From the NCBI RefSeq assembly GCF_029255545.1, contig NZ_JANLJJ010000015.1, positions 2,615 to 66,614 on the forward strand: a stretch of 64,000 bases of DNA, in the 5' to 3' direction. The notes under the pieces were generated by a model, which was not told the DNA's origin, ran no database searches, and saw nothing but the letters and a program-made list of their open reading frames with translations. A program made the position numbers and the translations under genes. Positions within the stretch are counted from its first letter, which is position 1. Each line of letters opens with the position of its first letter. Shown piece after piece: positions 40,219 through 48,190 of this stretch. The DNA is from Ferrovibrio sp. Lineage in GTDB: Bacteria > Pseudomonadota > Alphaproteobacteria > Ferrovibrionales > Ferrovibrionaceae.

Positions 40219-40493
40219 GCCAGGTATTCCCACAGCAGGTTGCGGATGAAGATCAGCAGCAGGATCAGCACCACCGGCGACAGGTCGATGCCGCCCAGGT
40301 TGGGCAGGATGCGGCGGATCGGCCGCAGCACCGGCTCGGTGATGCGATAGAGGAAATCGCCGATCGCGTAGACCACGCGGTTGCGCGTGTTGATCACGTT
40401 GAAGGCGACGAGCCAGCTCAGGATGGCCGAGGCGATCAGCACCCACATATAGAGGTTCAGCACCATATCGATCAGGACGATCAGCGAATGCAC
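40215..40493 (-). CDS. YggT family membrane protein
   Basis: A 92-residue membrane protein with two helices (about 5-27 and 68-88) and the family core [30 protein letters not shown] start at 40493, with GGAGGG four bases upstream. First gene of the yggT-DUF167-folD run. YggT proteins are thought to help membrane-linked processes but have no defined activity. Confidence 0.88.
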   Translation of the reverse strand: MHSLIVLIDMVLNLYMWVLIASAILSWLVAFNVINTRNRVVYAIGDFLYRITEPVLRPIRRILPNLGGIDLSPVVLILLLIFIRNLLWEYLA

Positions 40494-40841
40494 GTAACCC
40501 TCCGGGAGCGGCGGACCAGACCGGGCCGGACCGGGCCGCGGATGCGGCGGCCGGGCGGCGAGGCCATGGTCAGAGCGACACCGGGGAGTGATACCGGCAG
40601 GCGGGCGGAAACGCAACCGAGCGGCCGCCCGCCCGGGCGTAAATATGGGGACAACCACCGGGCCGCAAATGCCCGGCCGGATTGCGGAAACGGCGCGGCG
40701 CCCGGCGCCGGCCGGGCCCGGCCGGGCGGCATTTTGGCCCCTGAGGGTGTGGACAAAGCCCGGCCCGTTTGCTACTTGCTACCCGCCCGGCCGGGACCTT
40801 TGCGAAGTCCCCCTAAAATCTTACGGCCGGCGCGCCGGCTT
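40494..40841. other. Gene-free GC-rich gap before tRNA-Ala
   Basis: This 348-bp stretch between yggT and the tRNA is extremely GC-rich with many GGCCGGGC-type units and short inverted repeats (for instance around 40700-40735). I see no protein-coding frame; it must carry the tRNA promoter, but no convincing -35/-10 pair was found. Confidence 0.5.
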
Positions 40842-40917
40842 GGGGCCGTAGCTCAGATGGGAGAGCGCCTCGTTCGCAATGAGGAGGTCAGGGGTTCGAT
40901 TCCCCTCGGCTCCACCA
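40842..40917 (+). tRNA. tRNA-Ala (anticodon CGC)
   Basis: A full 76-base cloverleaf with encoded CCA: acceptor GGGGCCG/CGGCTCC, anticodon stem CCTCG/TGAGG around loop TTCGCAA (anticodon CGC, reading GCG), TpsiC arm GGTTCGATTCC. Its 3' end is the attachment site of the adjoining integrative element. Confidence 0.97.
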
Positions 40918-40921
40918 ATTT
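40892..40921. repeat. attL: 30-bp direct repeat at the tRNA 3' end
   Basis: GGGTTCGATTCCCCTCGGCT followed by CCACCAATTT is repeated exactly at 59716-59745. It covers the last 26 bases of tRNA-Ala plus four beyond, so integration leaves the tRNA intact. The integrase gene starts 71 bases away. Confidence 0.92.
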
Positions 40922-40992
40922 CACACGGATCAATGCTTTAGCGGCTGCTGCCTGGCGACTGTTACACATGGTTGCTACACAGAGGCAGGCGC

Positions 40993-42732
40993 ATGGCGCT
41001 CTCCACGAATCTTGTACGGCGCGGCGGCATCTATTATTTCCGGTGCCGCGTCCCCAACGATCTCGTTGCCAGGCTCGGGCGGACTGAACTCAGCCGCTCT
41101 CTGGCCACTGCGAACCCGGACGTAGCCCGCCGGCGCGGTCGCTGGGCGGCGCATCTGGTTGAACAGGTCTGGTTACTGGTCCGCGAGTGCATGAGCCCCG
41201 AGCAGATTGACGACGTGATCCGCCGCTGGTTGAAGGCGGAGCTTGATAAAGACGAAGTGGCGCGAACCAACACGGCTTTTGCCGGGGATTATGCCGCTCG
41301 TCATGGCGTTGACGTCAAAGCCGTCGCCCGCGAAATGATCGGGTCGGATGCGGCGGCGCAGATGGACGAGTGGCAGCGCCATGCCCTGGACGCCCGATGG
41401 GAAGAAGCCCAGCCCTGGGCCAACACCATCATCCGCGACCAGGGGCTGCCCATAGAGAAAGGCTCGGACAATTACCGGCTTCTCTGCCTACGCCTGCTGC
41501 CCGCCCTCGCCGATTTCCATGGCATTCGGTTGGAACGCTCCGAAGGCAACTGGAGCCACCAGATCGCGCTGCCCTCCGCGCCCATGGTCGCCCCCGAGCT
41601 TCTACCTTCTCCCAAAAAAGGCGGCCAACCACTAAAGGATGCGATTGGCGAGTACCTGACGAGCCTTAAGCGCCCAAATGGGCCGATTGAAAAACGCATC
41701 ATGGAAATCAGGGGGTCCCTGAACCTGTTTTCTGGTTGGTTGGGAGAGGACACCGCCATTACGGCAGTAGATCGCGCGACCATGGGGCGCTTCCTGATGG
41801 CGCTGGAGAAGTTGCCGCCCAACTGGACCAAGCGCTTCAAGGGCAAGACCATCCATGAGGTTCTCGAAGCCATCGAGGGCTCCGGGGAGAAGCCACTGCG
41901 CTCGAACACCATTAATGGACATTTGGGCGTTCTGACAGGTTTCTTTGACTGGTGCATTTCTACCGGCCAACTTGAAGCCGGCACCAATCCCGCAGTCGGC
42001 ATTCGGGCAAAAGGCGGACACGATACCGCTCCTGAGAACCAACGAGCGTCCTTCACCGCAGAGGAAGTTCACACGCTGTTCCAATCGCCACTATATACCG
42101 GTTGCCGCAGCGAACGGTTTGCCACAACTCCAGGAACTCAAAAGCCCCGTAACTGGAAATTCTGGATTTTGCTGATCGCGGTCTTTACCGGCACGAGGAT
42201 CAGTGAAATCTGTCAGTTGCGGCCGGAAGACATCCGTGAAGTCCACGGGGTTTGGTGTTTCAGGTTCAACACCAAGGCAGGAAAGCGCCTAAAGACCAAG
42301 GCAAGCACTCGTGATCTCCCAATTCATCACGAACTGGTCAAGATAGGCTTACTAAAACTCGCTCAATCCCGGAAAGGGCAAAAGGAACTGTTACCTGATG
42401 TACCAGAGGCCGTTTACGGAGTTCCTGGGCATAAGCCATCGCGATGGGGCATTCGCTACCTCACCCGCATTCTCGGTAAAACAAACGAGGATGGGGAGAA
42501 ATATGTGAACCACGGATTGCGTCATACGATGGAGACAAAGTTGCGAGAAACGGAAGGCGTGGAGGAGTGGATGCAGCACGCCATCATGGGGCACAAGTAC
42601 CACCATATTAGCGATCGCTACGGCAAGAAGCCGGTCCAGCGACTCGCCGCTGCAATGCAACGGGTGGATTTCGGGGTGGACTTTTCGCACCTCTACTTGG
42701 AAGGCGAGGAACAACCAACTCGTGAGTCATAA
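40993..42732 (+). CDS. Tyrosine recombinase (integrase) of island 1
   Basis: A 579-residue phage-type integrase. The N-terminus (STNLVRRGGIYYFRCRVPNDL) matches the DUF6538-type arm-binding domain seen in alphaproteobacterial integrases. The catalytic domain (about 365-560) shows Arg in TGTRISEICQL, the HGLRH box, His in MGHKYHH and the Tyr in SDRYGK. It sits directly after the tRNA in the usual direction for a tRNA-targeting element and should catalyse insertion at its 3' end. ATG 40993 follows GAGGCAGG. Confidence 0.93.
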   Translation: MALSTNLVRRGGIYYFRCRVPNDLVARLGRTELSRSLATANPDVARRRGRWAAHLVEQVWLLVRECMSPEQIDDVIRRWLKAELDKDEVARTNTAFAGDYAARHGVDVKAVAREMIGSDAAAQMDEWQRHALDARWEEAQPWANTIIRDQGLPIEKGSDNYRLLCLRLLPALADFHGIRLERSEGNWSHQIALPSAPMVAPELLPSPKKGGQPLKDAIGEYLTSLKRPNGPIEKRIMEIRGSLNLFSGWLGEDTAITAVDRATMGRFLMALEKLPPNWTKRFKGKTIHEVLEAIEGSGEKPLRSNTINGHLGVLTGFFDWCISTGQLEAGTNPAVGIRAKGGHDTAPENQRASFTAEEVHTLFQSPLYTGCRSERFATTPGTQKPRNWKFWILLIAVFTGTRISEICQLRPEDIREVHGVWCFRFNTKAGKRLKTKASTRDLPIHHELVKIGLLKLAQSRKGQKELLPDVPEAVYGVPGHKPSRWGIRYLTRILGKTNEDGEKYVNHGLRHTMETKLRETEGVEEWMQHAIMGHKYHHISDRYGKKPVQRLAAAMQRVDFGVDFSHLYLEGEEQPTRES

Positions 42733-42733
42733 T

Positions 42734-42761
42734 TTATGAGTCATAAGTTTATGACTCATAA
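42734..42761. repeat. Perfect 13-bp inverted repeat after the integrase
   Basis: TTATGAGTCATAA (42734-42746) and TTATGACTCATAA (42749-42761) are perfect complements around a 2-base spacer, one base after the integrase stop; CATAAGTTTATG also occurs twice (42742 and 42757). The rest of the 345-bp gap to 43077 is A/T-rich and shows no convincing gene. Confidence 0.7.
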
Positions 42762-43077
42762 GTTTATGGCTTTTGGACTTTCTTACGTGTCGTGGAAAGA
42801 AAGTCGAGGCCAATCCTTAAAACCTGCCCATCATCCGATTGCCTGCTTTTCCAGGAAAATTCCGGCCGCGCCTGAAAGAGCCGCTCATAAAGCATTGATT
42901 TTCCATGGGCCGGATTTGGGTATTTTTGATGGGGTTTTCGGCGCTTTCCGAGCACGCTCAAAAATAAAATCGGGTCTCAACTCTCATAAAAAAACACGGC
43001 CTAATGCCTACCCGTTCCTATTCCAACTGATGCCAGGAACGGGATCGGTTGGCGACCCGGATGCGGAATAGAGGGCC

Positions 43078-43587
43078 ATGAAGTCCGACTACGCGATCAT
43101 CATCGAGCGCACCGCCTTCGAGGTGGCATTGTCGACCATGGTGACGGGCCACCGGCAGGCCCTCCGCGATCCCCACTGGTGTATGCTGCTGTCGCATGCA
43201 TCCGGCCTCCAGGTCGAGACCGCCTGGCTGACAGCAACATTGGAGGGCGACGGGCAATGGTCCCGGCCTGTCAGGGCCGCCGCCCGCCTGCTGCTTCCCC
43301 TGGCCGGCAGGCTTGGATCGGCACCAAGCCTCCGCCTGCTGTATGTCTCGGAGCGGCTGTTCATCGATGGCCTGCCCGTGGAGGCCATGGACATGGGCAT
43401 GTTCCGCCCGGCCTTTACCTCAGGGACGCGGATGCGGGCAGCCGTCCAGCGACAGCTCTTCCGTCCGGAGGCCCTGACGGGCAGGAAAGCCTCCTGGCAC
43501 ATCCAGGCGCCGCTCGCCTCCCTGCCGCTGTTCAGTGCGGACATGGGCGCAGAGATGGCCGGCAACCTGCCGGAGGAAGACCTGTGA
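43078..43587 (+). CDS. Unknown island protein (169 aa)
   Basis: A soluble 169-residue protein I cannot assign. It has no signal or membrane helix, and opens with YAIIIERTAFEVALSTMVTGHRQAL. GAGGG precedes the ATG. The next gene begins within its stop codon (GTGA), so the two are a translationally coupled pair. GC-rich codon use resembles the chromosome more than the A/T-rich sequence just upstream. Confidence 0.65.
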   Translation: MKSDYAIIIERTAFEVALSTMVTGHRQALRDPHWCMLLSHASGLQVETAWLTATLEGDGQWSRPVRAAARLLLPLAGRLGSAPSLRLLYVSERLFIDGLPVEAMDMGMFRPAFTSGTRMRAAVQRQLFRPEALTGRKASWHIQAPLASLPLFSADMGAEMAGNLPEEDL

Positions 43588-43826
43588 TCCTGACCGACAC
43601 TTGGGCCGGCCTGATCGATCCGCCCAAACCATTCGGCGACAACGAAGCCGAATGGCTGCACTTCATCGACGACCTGAAGTCGCTGCCCCAGTGTTCCTTC
43701 ATCGTGCAGTCAGAACTCTATGCTGCCCGCGAGCAGCTGAGGGACATACGGGCGAGGCAGCGTGGGCAGCAACCGCCCAGATGGACGCCGCGCCTGGTCG
43801 AGACCCAGCTGGAACTGCCGTTCTGA
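43584..43826 (+). CDS. Unknown small island protein (80 aa), coupled to the preceding gene
   Basis: GTG at 43584 overlaps the previous stop as GTGA and follows GGAGGAAGA. The 80-residue acidic-to-basic protein (starting VILTDTWAGLIDPPKPFG, ending TQLELPF) has no recognised domain. The Asp/Trp-rich start and the coupled layout suggest a subunit or partner of the 169-residue protein. Confidence 0.6.
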   Translation: MILTDTWAGLIDPPKPFGDNEAEWLHFIDDLKSLPQCSFIVQSELYAAREQLRDIRARQRGQQPPRWTPRLVETQLELPF

Positions 43827-44290
43827 GGGGGTAGCACCACACGCGGCCGTTTCACCCAGGCTGCATCCATGACAGGATGCCCTCGGCGGGCGATACCGGC
43901 GTGCGTTTTGGACGTGCAAGGCCAGGCTCAACCTGGGCATCGGCCCCTCCGGACGGCCCGCCAACCATCTTCCGTGCTGCCTTCTGCTGAAGGCCAGTGT
44001 TGCGCCATATGGGATGGCTGGTAAGCGCGTTTATTTCGTCTTACAGCGCTTCCATGACGCTACCCGTTGGCGCCCTAGCCAATTGAGACCGGATGCGCCC
44101 AGCGCTCATATCATCGCCGGGAAATCGATAAGCCGACCTTTTAAGGTTAGAGGCTTAGGAAGGCCGGGACACCCTCACCACCCGCATGCAGGCAAACCAA
44201 TCCTTCTAGGACCTCCACTTTTAGGCGCCGTCGCATTTGAGAGGCCTATTTACCCATTTGGGATTTCCGGGTCTGTGTGCCTCGCCCGTC
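43827..44290. other. 464-bp gap with repeat copy 1
   Basis: No convincing gene. The stretch holds copy 1 of a roughly 100-bp repeat (44117-44222) and separates the 80-residue gene from the convergent M48 gene. The remaining sequence shows no clear structure. Confidence 0.5.
44117..44222. repeat. Imperfect direct repeat, copy 1
   Basis: Shares with 45909-46016 the blocks GCCGACCTTTTAAGG, AGGAAGGCCG, ACACCCTCACCACCC, TGCA and TTCTAGGAC in the same order, with substitutions and small indels between. The two copies flank the M48/XRE gene pair in the same orientation. Confidence 0.75.
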
Positions 44291-45424
44291 TCAGTACTGG
44301 TCGCACCGGCGCGGTGTTGCGGAGTAAGCCGCCAGACAATCAGCACGACGCCTGTTGCGAGCCTCCTGCTCAGGCGTCTGCTCCTCCGTACCGGCGGCCT
44401 GGGGATTGCTCACCTGTCCAATCTTACGCTCCGGTAGCAGCGGCTTCCCCGCCGCTCTCTTGCCTTCGATCTCCTCCACAGTCTTTTCCAGCGCCAGGAA
44501 GCGCGAGGCGGTGTCCGGATGTGTCGTTCCGTGGGCGATGGCATTGGGGTTCTGCACGGCCATTTTGCGCCAGAACTTAGGGGCATCCTTGATCCCAAAA
44601 CCCGCCTTGGCAGCATAGTACATGCCCACATAGTCCGCCTCGGCCTCGAACTCCTGGGAGAAGGCCATGGCGCCCATGCGGCCGAAAGTGCTCGTCATAT
44701 CGATTCCAGTGGCACCACCAATCACAGCCCCCAACAGCATGCCGGCAAACTGGTTGCCCTTCTGCTTATCGACGTGATCCTCGACGTTGTGGGCCATCTC
44801 GTGGCCCATCACCAGGGCGAGTTCATCGTCGGTGCTGGCATACTGCATCATGCCGGTGGTGAAGATGATGTCTGCGCCCGTGGCAAAGGCGTTCACCATG
44901 CTCTGGTTGACCACCTTCAGGCCATATCCGCACTGGCGCACGCGGGGCACCACCACGTCGATCTCCTTGCCGCTGCGCAGGACGGTCATGTTGACCGGAC
45001 CCTCGCCGGCGGGTGCGAACTTGGCAATGTCGGCCGCGCAGCTGACGGGCTTGCCCTCGACCTTGGTCACGAAGTCCCCGATCTGAACAGCGTCGGCGGC
45101 CGAATAGAACACCATCGGGTGATCCACGATCAGGTTATAGACCTTGATGGCTGCGATCAGCTCGTTGCCCTTGAACGACTGCTTTTCGGTGGTGTGGACG
45201 CCCATCAGCGCCCGGACATTAGGGCAGCTATCGACGTTCGCGCGGGCGATGCGCGTATAGATTCGATGTGCCCGCTCAGTGTGCCGGCGGTTGTCCTCCA
45301 GCACCAGCTCGAACTGCTTCTGCTGCTCCAGGTCCCGATCGGCCACCGATACGGTCGGCGTGTTGGTGGTCGGCGCACAGGCGGCAAAAGCGAGGGTTAC
45401 GCCAAGTAGCCAGAACCGCCTCAT
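44291..45424 (-). CDS. M48-family metalloprotease lipoprotein with PDZ-like domain
   Basis: A 377-residue predicted envelope protease. It opens with a lipoprotein signal (LAFAAC, Cys16). Residues about 85-160 look like a PDZ-like module (GDFVTKVEGKPVSCAADIAKF, then MTVLRSGKEIDVVVP). The peptidase core carries zinc motif HEMAH (208-212) and third-ligand EFEAEAD (258-264). The start at 45424 was chosen because the lipobox follows at the right distance; a longer frame would run into the divergent XRE gene. Related chromosomal proteins act in envelope quality control; a mobile copy is unusual. Confidence 0.85.
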   Translation of the reverse strand: MRRFWLLGVTLAFAACAPTTNTPTVSVADRDLEQQKQFELVLEDNRRHTERAHRIYTRIARANVDSCPNVRALMGVHTTEKQSFKGNELIAAIKVYNLIVDHPMVFYSAADAVQIGDFVTKVEGKPVSCAADIAKFAPAGEGPVNMTVLRSGKEIDVVVPRVRQCGYGLKVVNQSMVNAFATGADIIFTTGMMQYASTDDELALVMGHEMAHNVEDHVDKQKGNQFAGMLLGAVIGGATGIDMTSTFGRMGAMAFSQEFEAEADYVGMYYAAKAGFGIKDAPKFWRKMAVQNPNAIAHGTTHPDTASRFLALEKTVEEIEGKRAAGKPLLPERKIGQVSNPQAAGTEEQTPEQEARNRRRADCLAAYSATPRRCDQY

Positions 45425-45549
45425 ATCCGCATTTCCCTCTGAAGCGGCCGACTCCAGGTCTTGGTTGAGGGCTGTGGTGGACAGGCAAGACTGAATACAA
45501 GGACGATAATTCCCATAAGTGTCAGACTTTCCTTGGCGATTCGGCAATA

Positions 45550-45571
45550 TAAAGGGAATATATGCCCTTAA
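45550..45571. promoter_or_regulatory. Candidate operator between the M48 and XRE genes
   Basis: AAGGG (45552-45556) and CCCTT (45565-45569) form an inverted repeat around AATATATG, within an A/T-rich block just upstream of the XRE start at 45603. It could be the autoregulatory site of that protein. Confidence 0.4.
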
Positions 45572-45602
45572 TTTACTCGCTGCAAGGTGGTGCTTTCCAT
45601 GG

Positions 45603-45884
45603 ATGAAGGCCCGCAAAATTGTGGCATGGAACCTCCGACGCATCCGCGTCGAGAGGGAATTGACGATGGACGAACTGGCCGTGGATGCCGGTGTCGATTC
45701 CTCGTTTGTCGCCCGCATTGAACGGGGCGTCGTCAACAGCAGCATCGACACACTGGAGCGCCTGACCGACGCCCTCAAGGTCAGGCTGATGGAACTGTTC
45801 GTTGAGCCGCTACCGGGCGCGCCGAAACCATCCACGATGAAAAGAGGGCGCCGCCCTTCCCGGACTGAACGTCAAAAGCCTTGA
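45603..45884 (+). CDS. XRE-family regulator next to the M48 gene
   Basis: A 93-residue Cro/C1-type protein: helix-turn-helix within residues 5-62 (NLRRIRVERELTMDELAVDAGVDSSFVARIERG), then a short basic tail (MKRGRRPSRTERQKP). ATG 45603 (MKARKIVAW) is preferred to upstream codons because it aligns with the similar XRE protein at 60862-61125. It is divergent from the M48 gene and probably represses one or both promoters. Confidence 0.82.
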   Translation: MKARKIVAWNLRRIRVERELTMDELAVDAGVDSSFVARIERGVVNSSIDTLERLTDALKVRLMELFVEPLPGAPKPSTMKRGRRPSRTERQKP

Positions 45885-45908
45885 ACGTCAGGGCCATCCA
45901 AGTTGGAT

Positions 45909-46016
45909 GCCGGAAGCGATCTGCCGACCTTTTAAGGATAAGACGCTGAGGAAGGCCGCCACACCCTCACCACCCTCCTGCAAGGCATCATCCGTTTCTA
46001 GGACTTCCATTTCCCC
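45909..46016. repeat. Imperfect direct repeat, copy 2
   Basis: Second copy of the element at 44117-44222, 24 bases after the XRE stop. Same block order (GCCGACCTTTTAAGG ... AGGAAGGCCG ... ACACCCTCACCACCC ... TTCTAGGAC). It fills most of the gap before the gene at 46101. Confidence 0.75.
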
Positions 46017-46100
46017 GCAGCCGAAAGGCGCCCCTCAGCAAGATCGACAGCCGCAGCTTTGGCCCATAGGCTAAGCCGGCTTTAATCGGGGGTGTTTAAG

Positions 46101-46574
46101 ATGTCGATCTCAGCCGAGAAGCAGGATGGCCGTTTGGTCGTCACCCTGCCGGAGGAAGCGCTGGAAGCTGCCGAGGCTGTTTCGCTTCTGGAGACGTTTG
46201 CAAAGCTTGGCGCAGAGCAACGATCGACCTTCCTCCAGTCTTTGATGGAAGGTGGGCGGGATGCAGGCCGCGACAAGACTGATCCGATGGTCGGCCTGTC
46301 CCCCGAGCAGCGCCGCTATGTCGGTCTCCAGATCAAGGCACTGCGTGAGCGCGATCCAGGCGCCGAGGAATTCACGGACGCCGATCTGTATGCCCTGACC
46401 GAAGCGCAGCGGCTGCGCATACCCCTGACGGCCCGTCAGCGTCTGACGCTGATACAATATTATGTCGATCGAGAGCGGTTCAGTCCGCCTCCACCGCCCC
46501 GTGGTGGGGGAACTGGCTCACAGGCCATGAACCGAATGGCCGCTCTGGCCCGAACACTCCGCAAAAAGGCATAG
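46101..46574 (+). CDS. Unknown island protein (157 aa)
   Basis: A soluble, Glu/Arg-rich 157-residue protein, largely helical, with a Pro/Gly patch (SPPPPPRGGGTG) before a basic end. No known domain recognised. ATG 46101 follows GGGGG; a GTG at 46092 is an alternative. Neighbours are a PAS_5-like gene and the XRE/M48 module. Confidence 0.55.
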   Translation: MSISAEKQDGRLVVTLPEEALEAAEAVSLLETFAKLGAEQRSTFLQSLMEGGRDAGRDKTDPMVGLSPEQRRYVGLQIKALRERDPGAEEFTDADLYALTEAQRLRIPLTARQRLTLIQYYVDRERFSPPPPPRGGGTGSQAMNRMAALARTLRKKA

Positions 46575-46633
46575 TCTTTTTCCGATGTGTATTTTCGGTT
46601 GCAAACCATAAGGCTCATCACTACCGTTCGGCC

Positions 46634-47152
46634 ATGTCTGCTGTCGAGCCGCTCTACGTCACTGCCGAAAACGCCCTGGTCAGGGTCGACCGCATGCCCC
46701 TGGAAGAGATGCTGGCATGCAATGGCAAGTTCAGCCTCGCCCATGCGCTCTGGCAACGCGACCACGCCGAAGATCAAGCGGTGCCGTTTGCTGAGGAGAT
46801 GCGGCGGCTGTTCGGGCCGGACCCGGCCCATGTCATCGATACGACGGCGCACAGCCTGCTTGCCTGGCGGATCATCGACTTCGATCACCACCCCTTCGTG
46901 CTCGACGGCGAGGACGCCAGCAATCTGCATCTCGGTGCCATCCGTCAGGCGCCGGCCAGGATCGCCGCCGAACAGACCTATGCCGTGGTGGTCGCCGAGC
47001 GGATGCCCGCCTGCTTCACGGTCTCGATGAGCATCCGTGTCTATCAACGGGCAATGTTCCCCTTCCTCGACCTGACCGGCCAGGTCTCCCGCGTCGTGAC
47101 GCTGATACGGCCGCTGACGGCGGGTGTGCCGCTCGCGGCCGTATCGCACTGA
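46634..47152 (+). CDS. Unknown island protein, possibly PAS_5-like (172 aa)
   Basis: A 172-residue soluble protein. The end (MSIRVYQRAMFPFLDLTGQVSRVVTLIRPL) resembles the closing strands of PAS_5 domains (fPl.d..G.v.rvl), and the length fits, but the front half is not clearly PAS. Convergent with the next gene, whose stop is 3 bases away. Function unknown. Confidence 0.55.
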   Translation: MSAVEPLYVTAENALVRVDRMPLEEMLACNGKFSLAHALWQRDHAEDQAVPFAEEMRRLFGPDPAHVIDTTAHSLLAWRIIDFDHHPFVLDGEDASNLHLGAIRQAPARIAAEQTYAVVVAERMPACFTVSMSIRVYQRAMFPFLDLTGQVSRVVTLIRPLTAGVPLAAVSH

Positions 47153-47155
47153 TAG

Positions 47156-47899
47156 TCACGCTGCAATCGTCTGTTCAGGCGCCAGCATGGCCGGCACAGG
47201 TCCGGCCTCGATCTGCGCCAGCATGCCGGCACGATCGATCTGGGTCGTGTACATCCGGGCAAAGCGCCCGACCGCGCCGATCCACCCATCCATCGCCAGG
47301 TCAGCCCTGGCATAGCCGTAGCCATCGACGCGGAGCGGTATGCCGCTGCGGTACAGGTTCTCGTAGACCAGGCCGCAATGGTAATCGACGCCGTAGCGCT
47401 TGATGCTGATGGCGCGGATCAGATGGGTCAGCAGATAGGCCAGGCGCTGGCTGCGATAGGCTTCCGCCACCACCAGACCGCCGTGATGGCCGATCCGGCC
47501 GGTCCAGTTGCACTCGCGCGGCAGCAGTATCTTGGTCGTGCCCAGCGGCCCCAGCTTTTCCGAAAACAGGCGACCGCTGCGCAGCCAGTCGATCCAGCCG
47601 CCACGCCCGGTCTCGATCAGCCGGAAGGCGATCACTGCCGCGACCTCGCTGGTCTTGCACATCTGGTGGGCGGGATGGTTGGGGATGGTGGAAAGCCGCA
47701 ACCAGTATTGCGGCCCGCCAGGGGCGAAGTCGTGGTGGGCTGGGTCGAAGCTCGGGTTGATCCCGACAATGCCGGGCATCCCCTCCAGGCATCGCCGCCA
47801 GCGCGACAGGTCCGGGTCCTGCTCCACGAAGAAACCCCGGGCGTTCAGGGCTTCCAGCAGAAGATCGATGTACTGGTCGGTGGTGCTTCTACGGCGCAT
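47156..47899 (-). CDS. Unknown island protein, GNAT-like (247 aa)
   Basis: A 247-residue protein. The stretch HGGLVVAEAYRSQRLAYLLTHLIRAISIKRYGVDYHCGLVYENL resembles the acyl-CoA-binding motif A and following strand of GNAT-fold acyltransferases, but the pattern is loose. No signal peptide. It stands alone between convergent and divergent neighbours; function unknown. Confidence 0.5.
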   Translation of the reverse strand: MRRRSTTDQYIDLLLEALNARGFFVEQDPDLSRWRRCLEGMPGIVGINPSFDPAHHDFAPGGPQYWLRLSTIPNHPAHQMCKTSEVAAVIAFRLIETGRGGWIDWLRSGRLFSEKLGPLGTTKILLPRECNWTGRIGHHGGLVVAEAYRSQRLAYLLTHLIRAISIKRYGVDYHCGLVYENLYRSGIPLRVDGYGYARADLAMDGWIGAVGRFARMYTTQIDRAGMLAQIEAGPVPAMLAPEQTIAA

Positions 47900-48131
47900 G
47901 GGCGTCTCCTTGGTTGGCCTGCGCCGCCACTCTAGCTGGAGGCTTCGCCCATAGGTGGTGAATCATGGCTGAGAGGGTGAGGCTGTTTGCAAAGAGCCAC
48001 CCCACAGATCATTGCCAATGAAGACAAGAATTTAAACGACTTTTCGGTATTGCCGGAGATCAGGGTTTGGTCTGCGGCAGCCGATGCCCAAATCCTTCAC
48101 ATGCACGTTTCCGGATGCCTGGGAGGGGAGG

Positions 48132-48178
48132 TTGACATTCCTGTCGGTGCTGATTAGTTAGTTATCACTTACTAACTA
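48132..48178 (+). promoter_or_regulatory. Promoter and palindromic operator of the TetR-exporter operon
   Basis: A perfect -35 TTGACA (48132-48137) is followed 17 bp later by a palindrome with 8-bp arms TAGTTAGT (48155-48162) and ACTAACTA (48171-48178) that covers the -10 region, just before the tetR ATG at 48191. This is the classic autorepressed TetR layout. The rest of the gap from 47900 shows no gene. Confidence 0.75.
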
Positions 48179-48190
48179 TAGACGGTATCC

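Noticed and set aside
42736..43071. Possible 111-residue protein just after the integrase
   Set aside because: It begins inside the inverted repeat, its opening MSHKFMTHKFM simply reflects the direct repeats, and it has no ribosome site or recognisable domain.
44014..44580. 188-codon + strand frame over the end of the M48 gene
   Set aside because: Most of it is antisense to the M48 coding region and the rest covers repeat copy 1.
44117..46016. CRISPR array
   Set aside because: Only two copies about 1.8 kb apart, no spacers and no cas genes; nothing like a CRISPR array was seen anywhere in the window.
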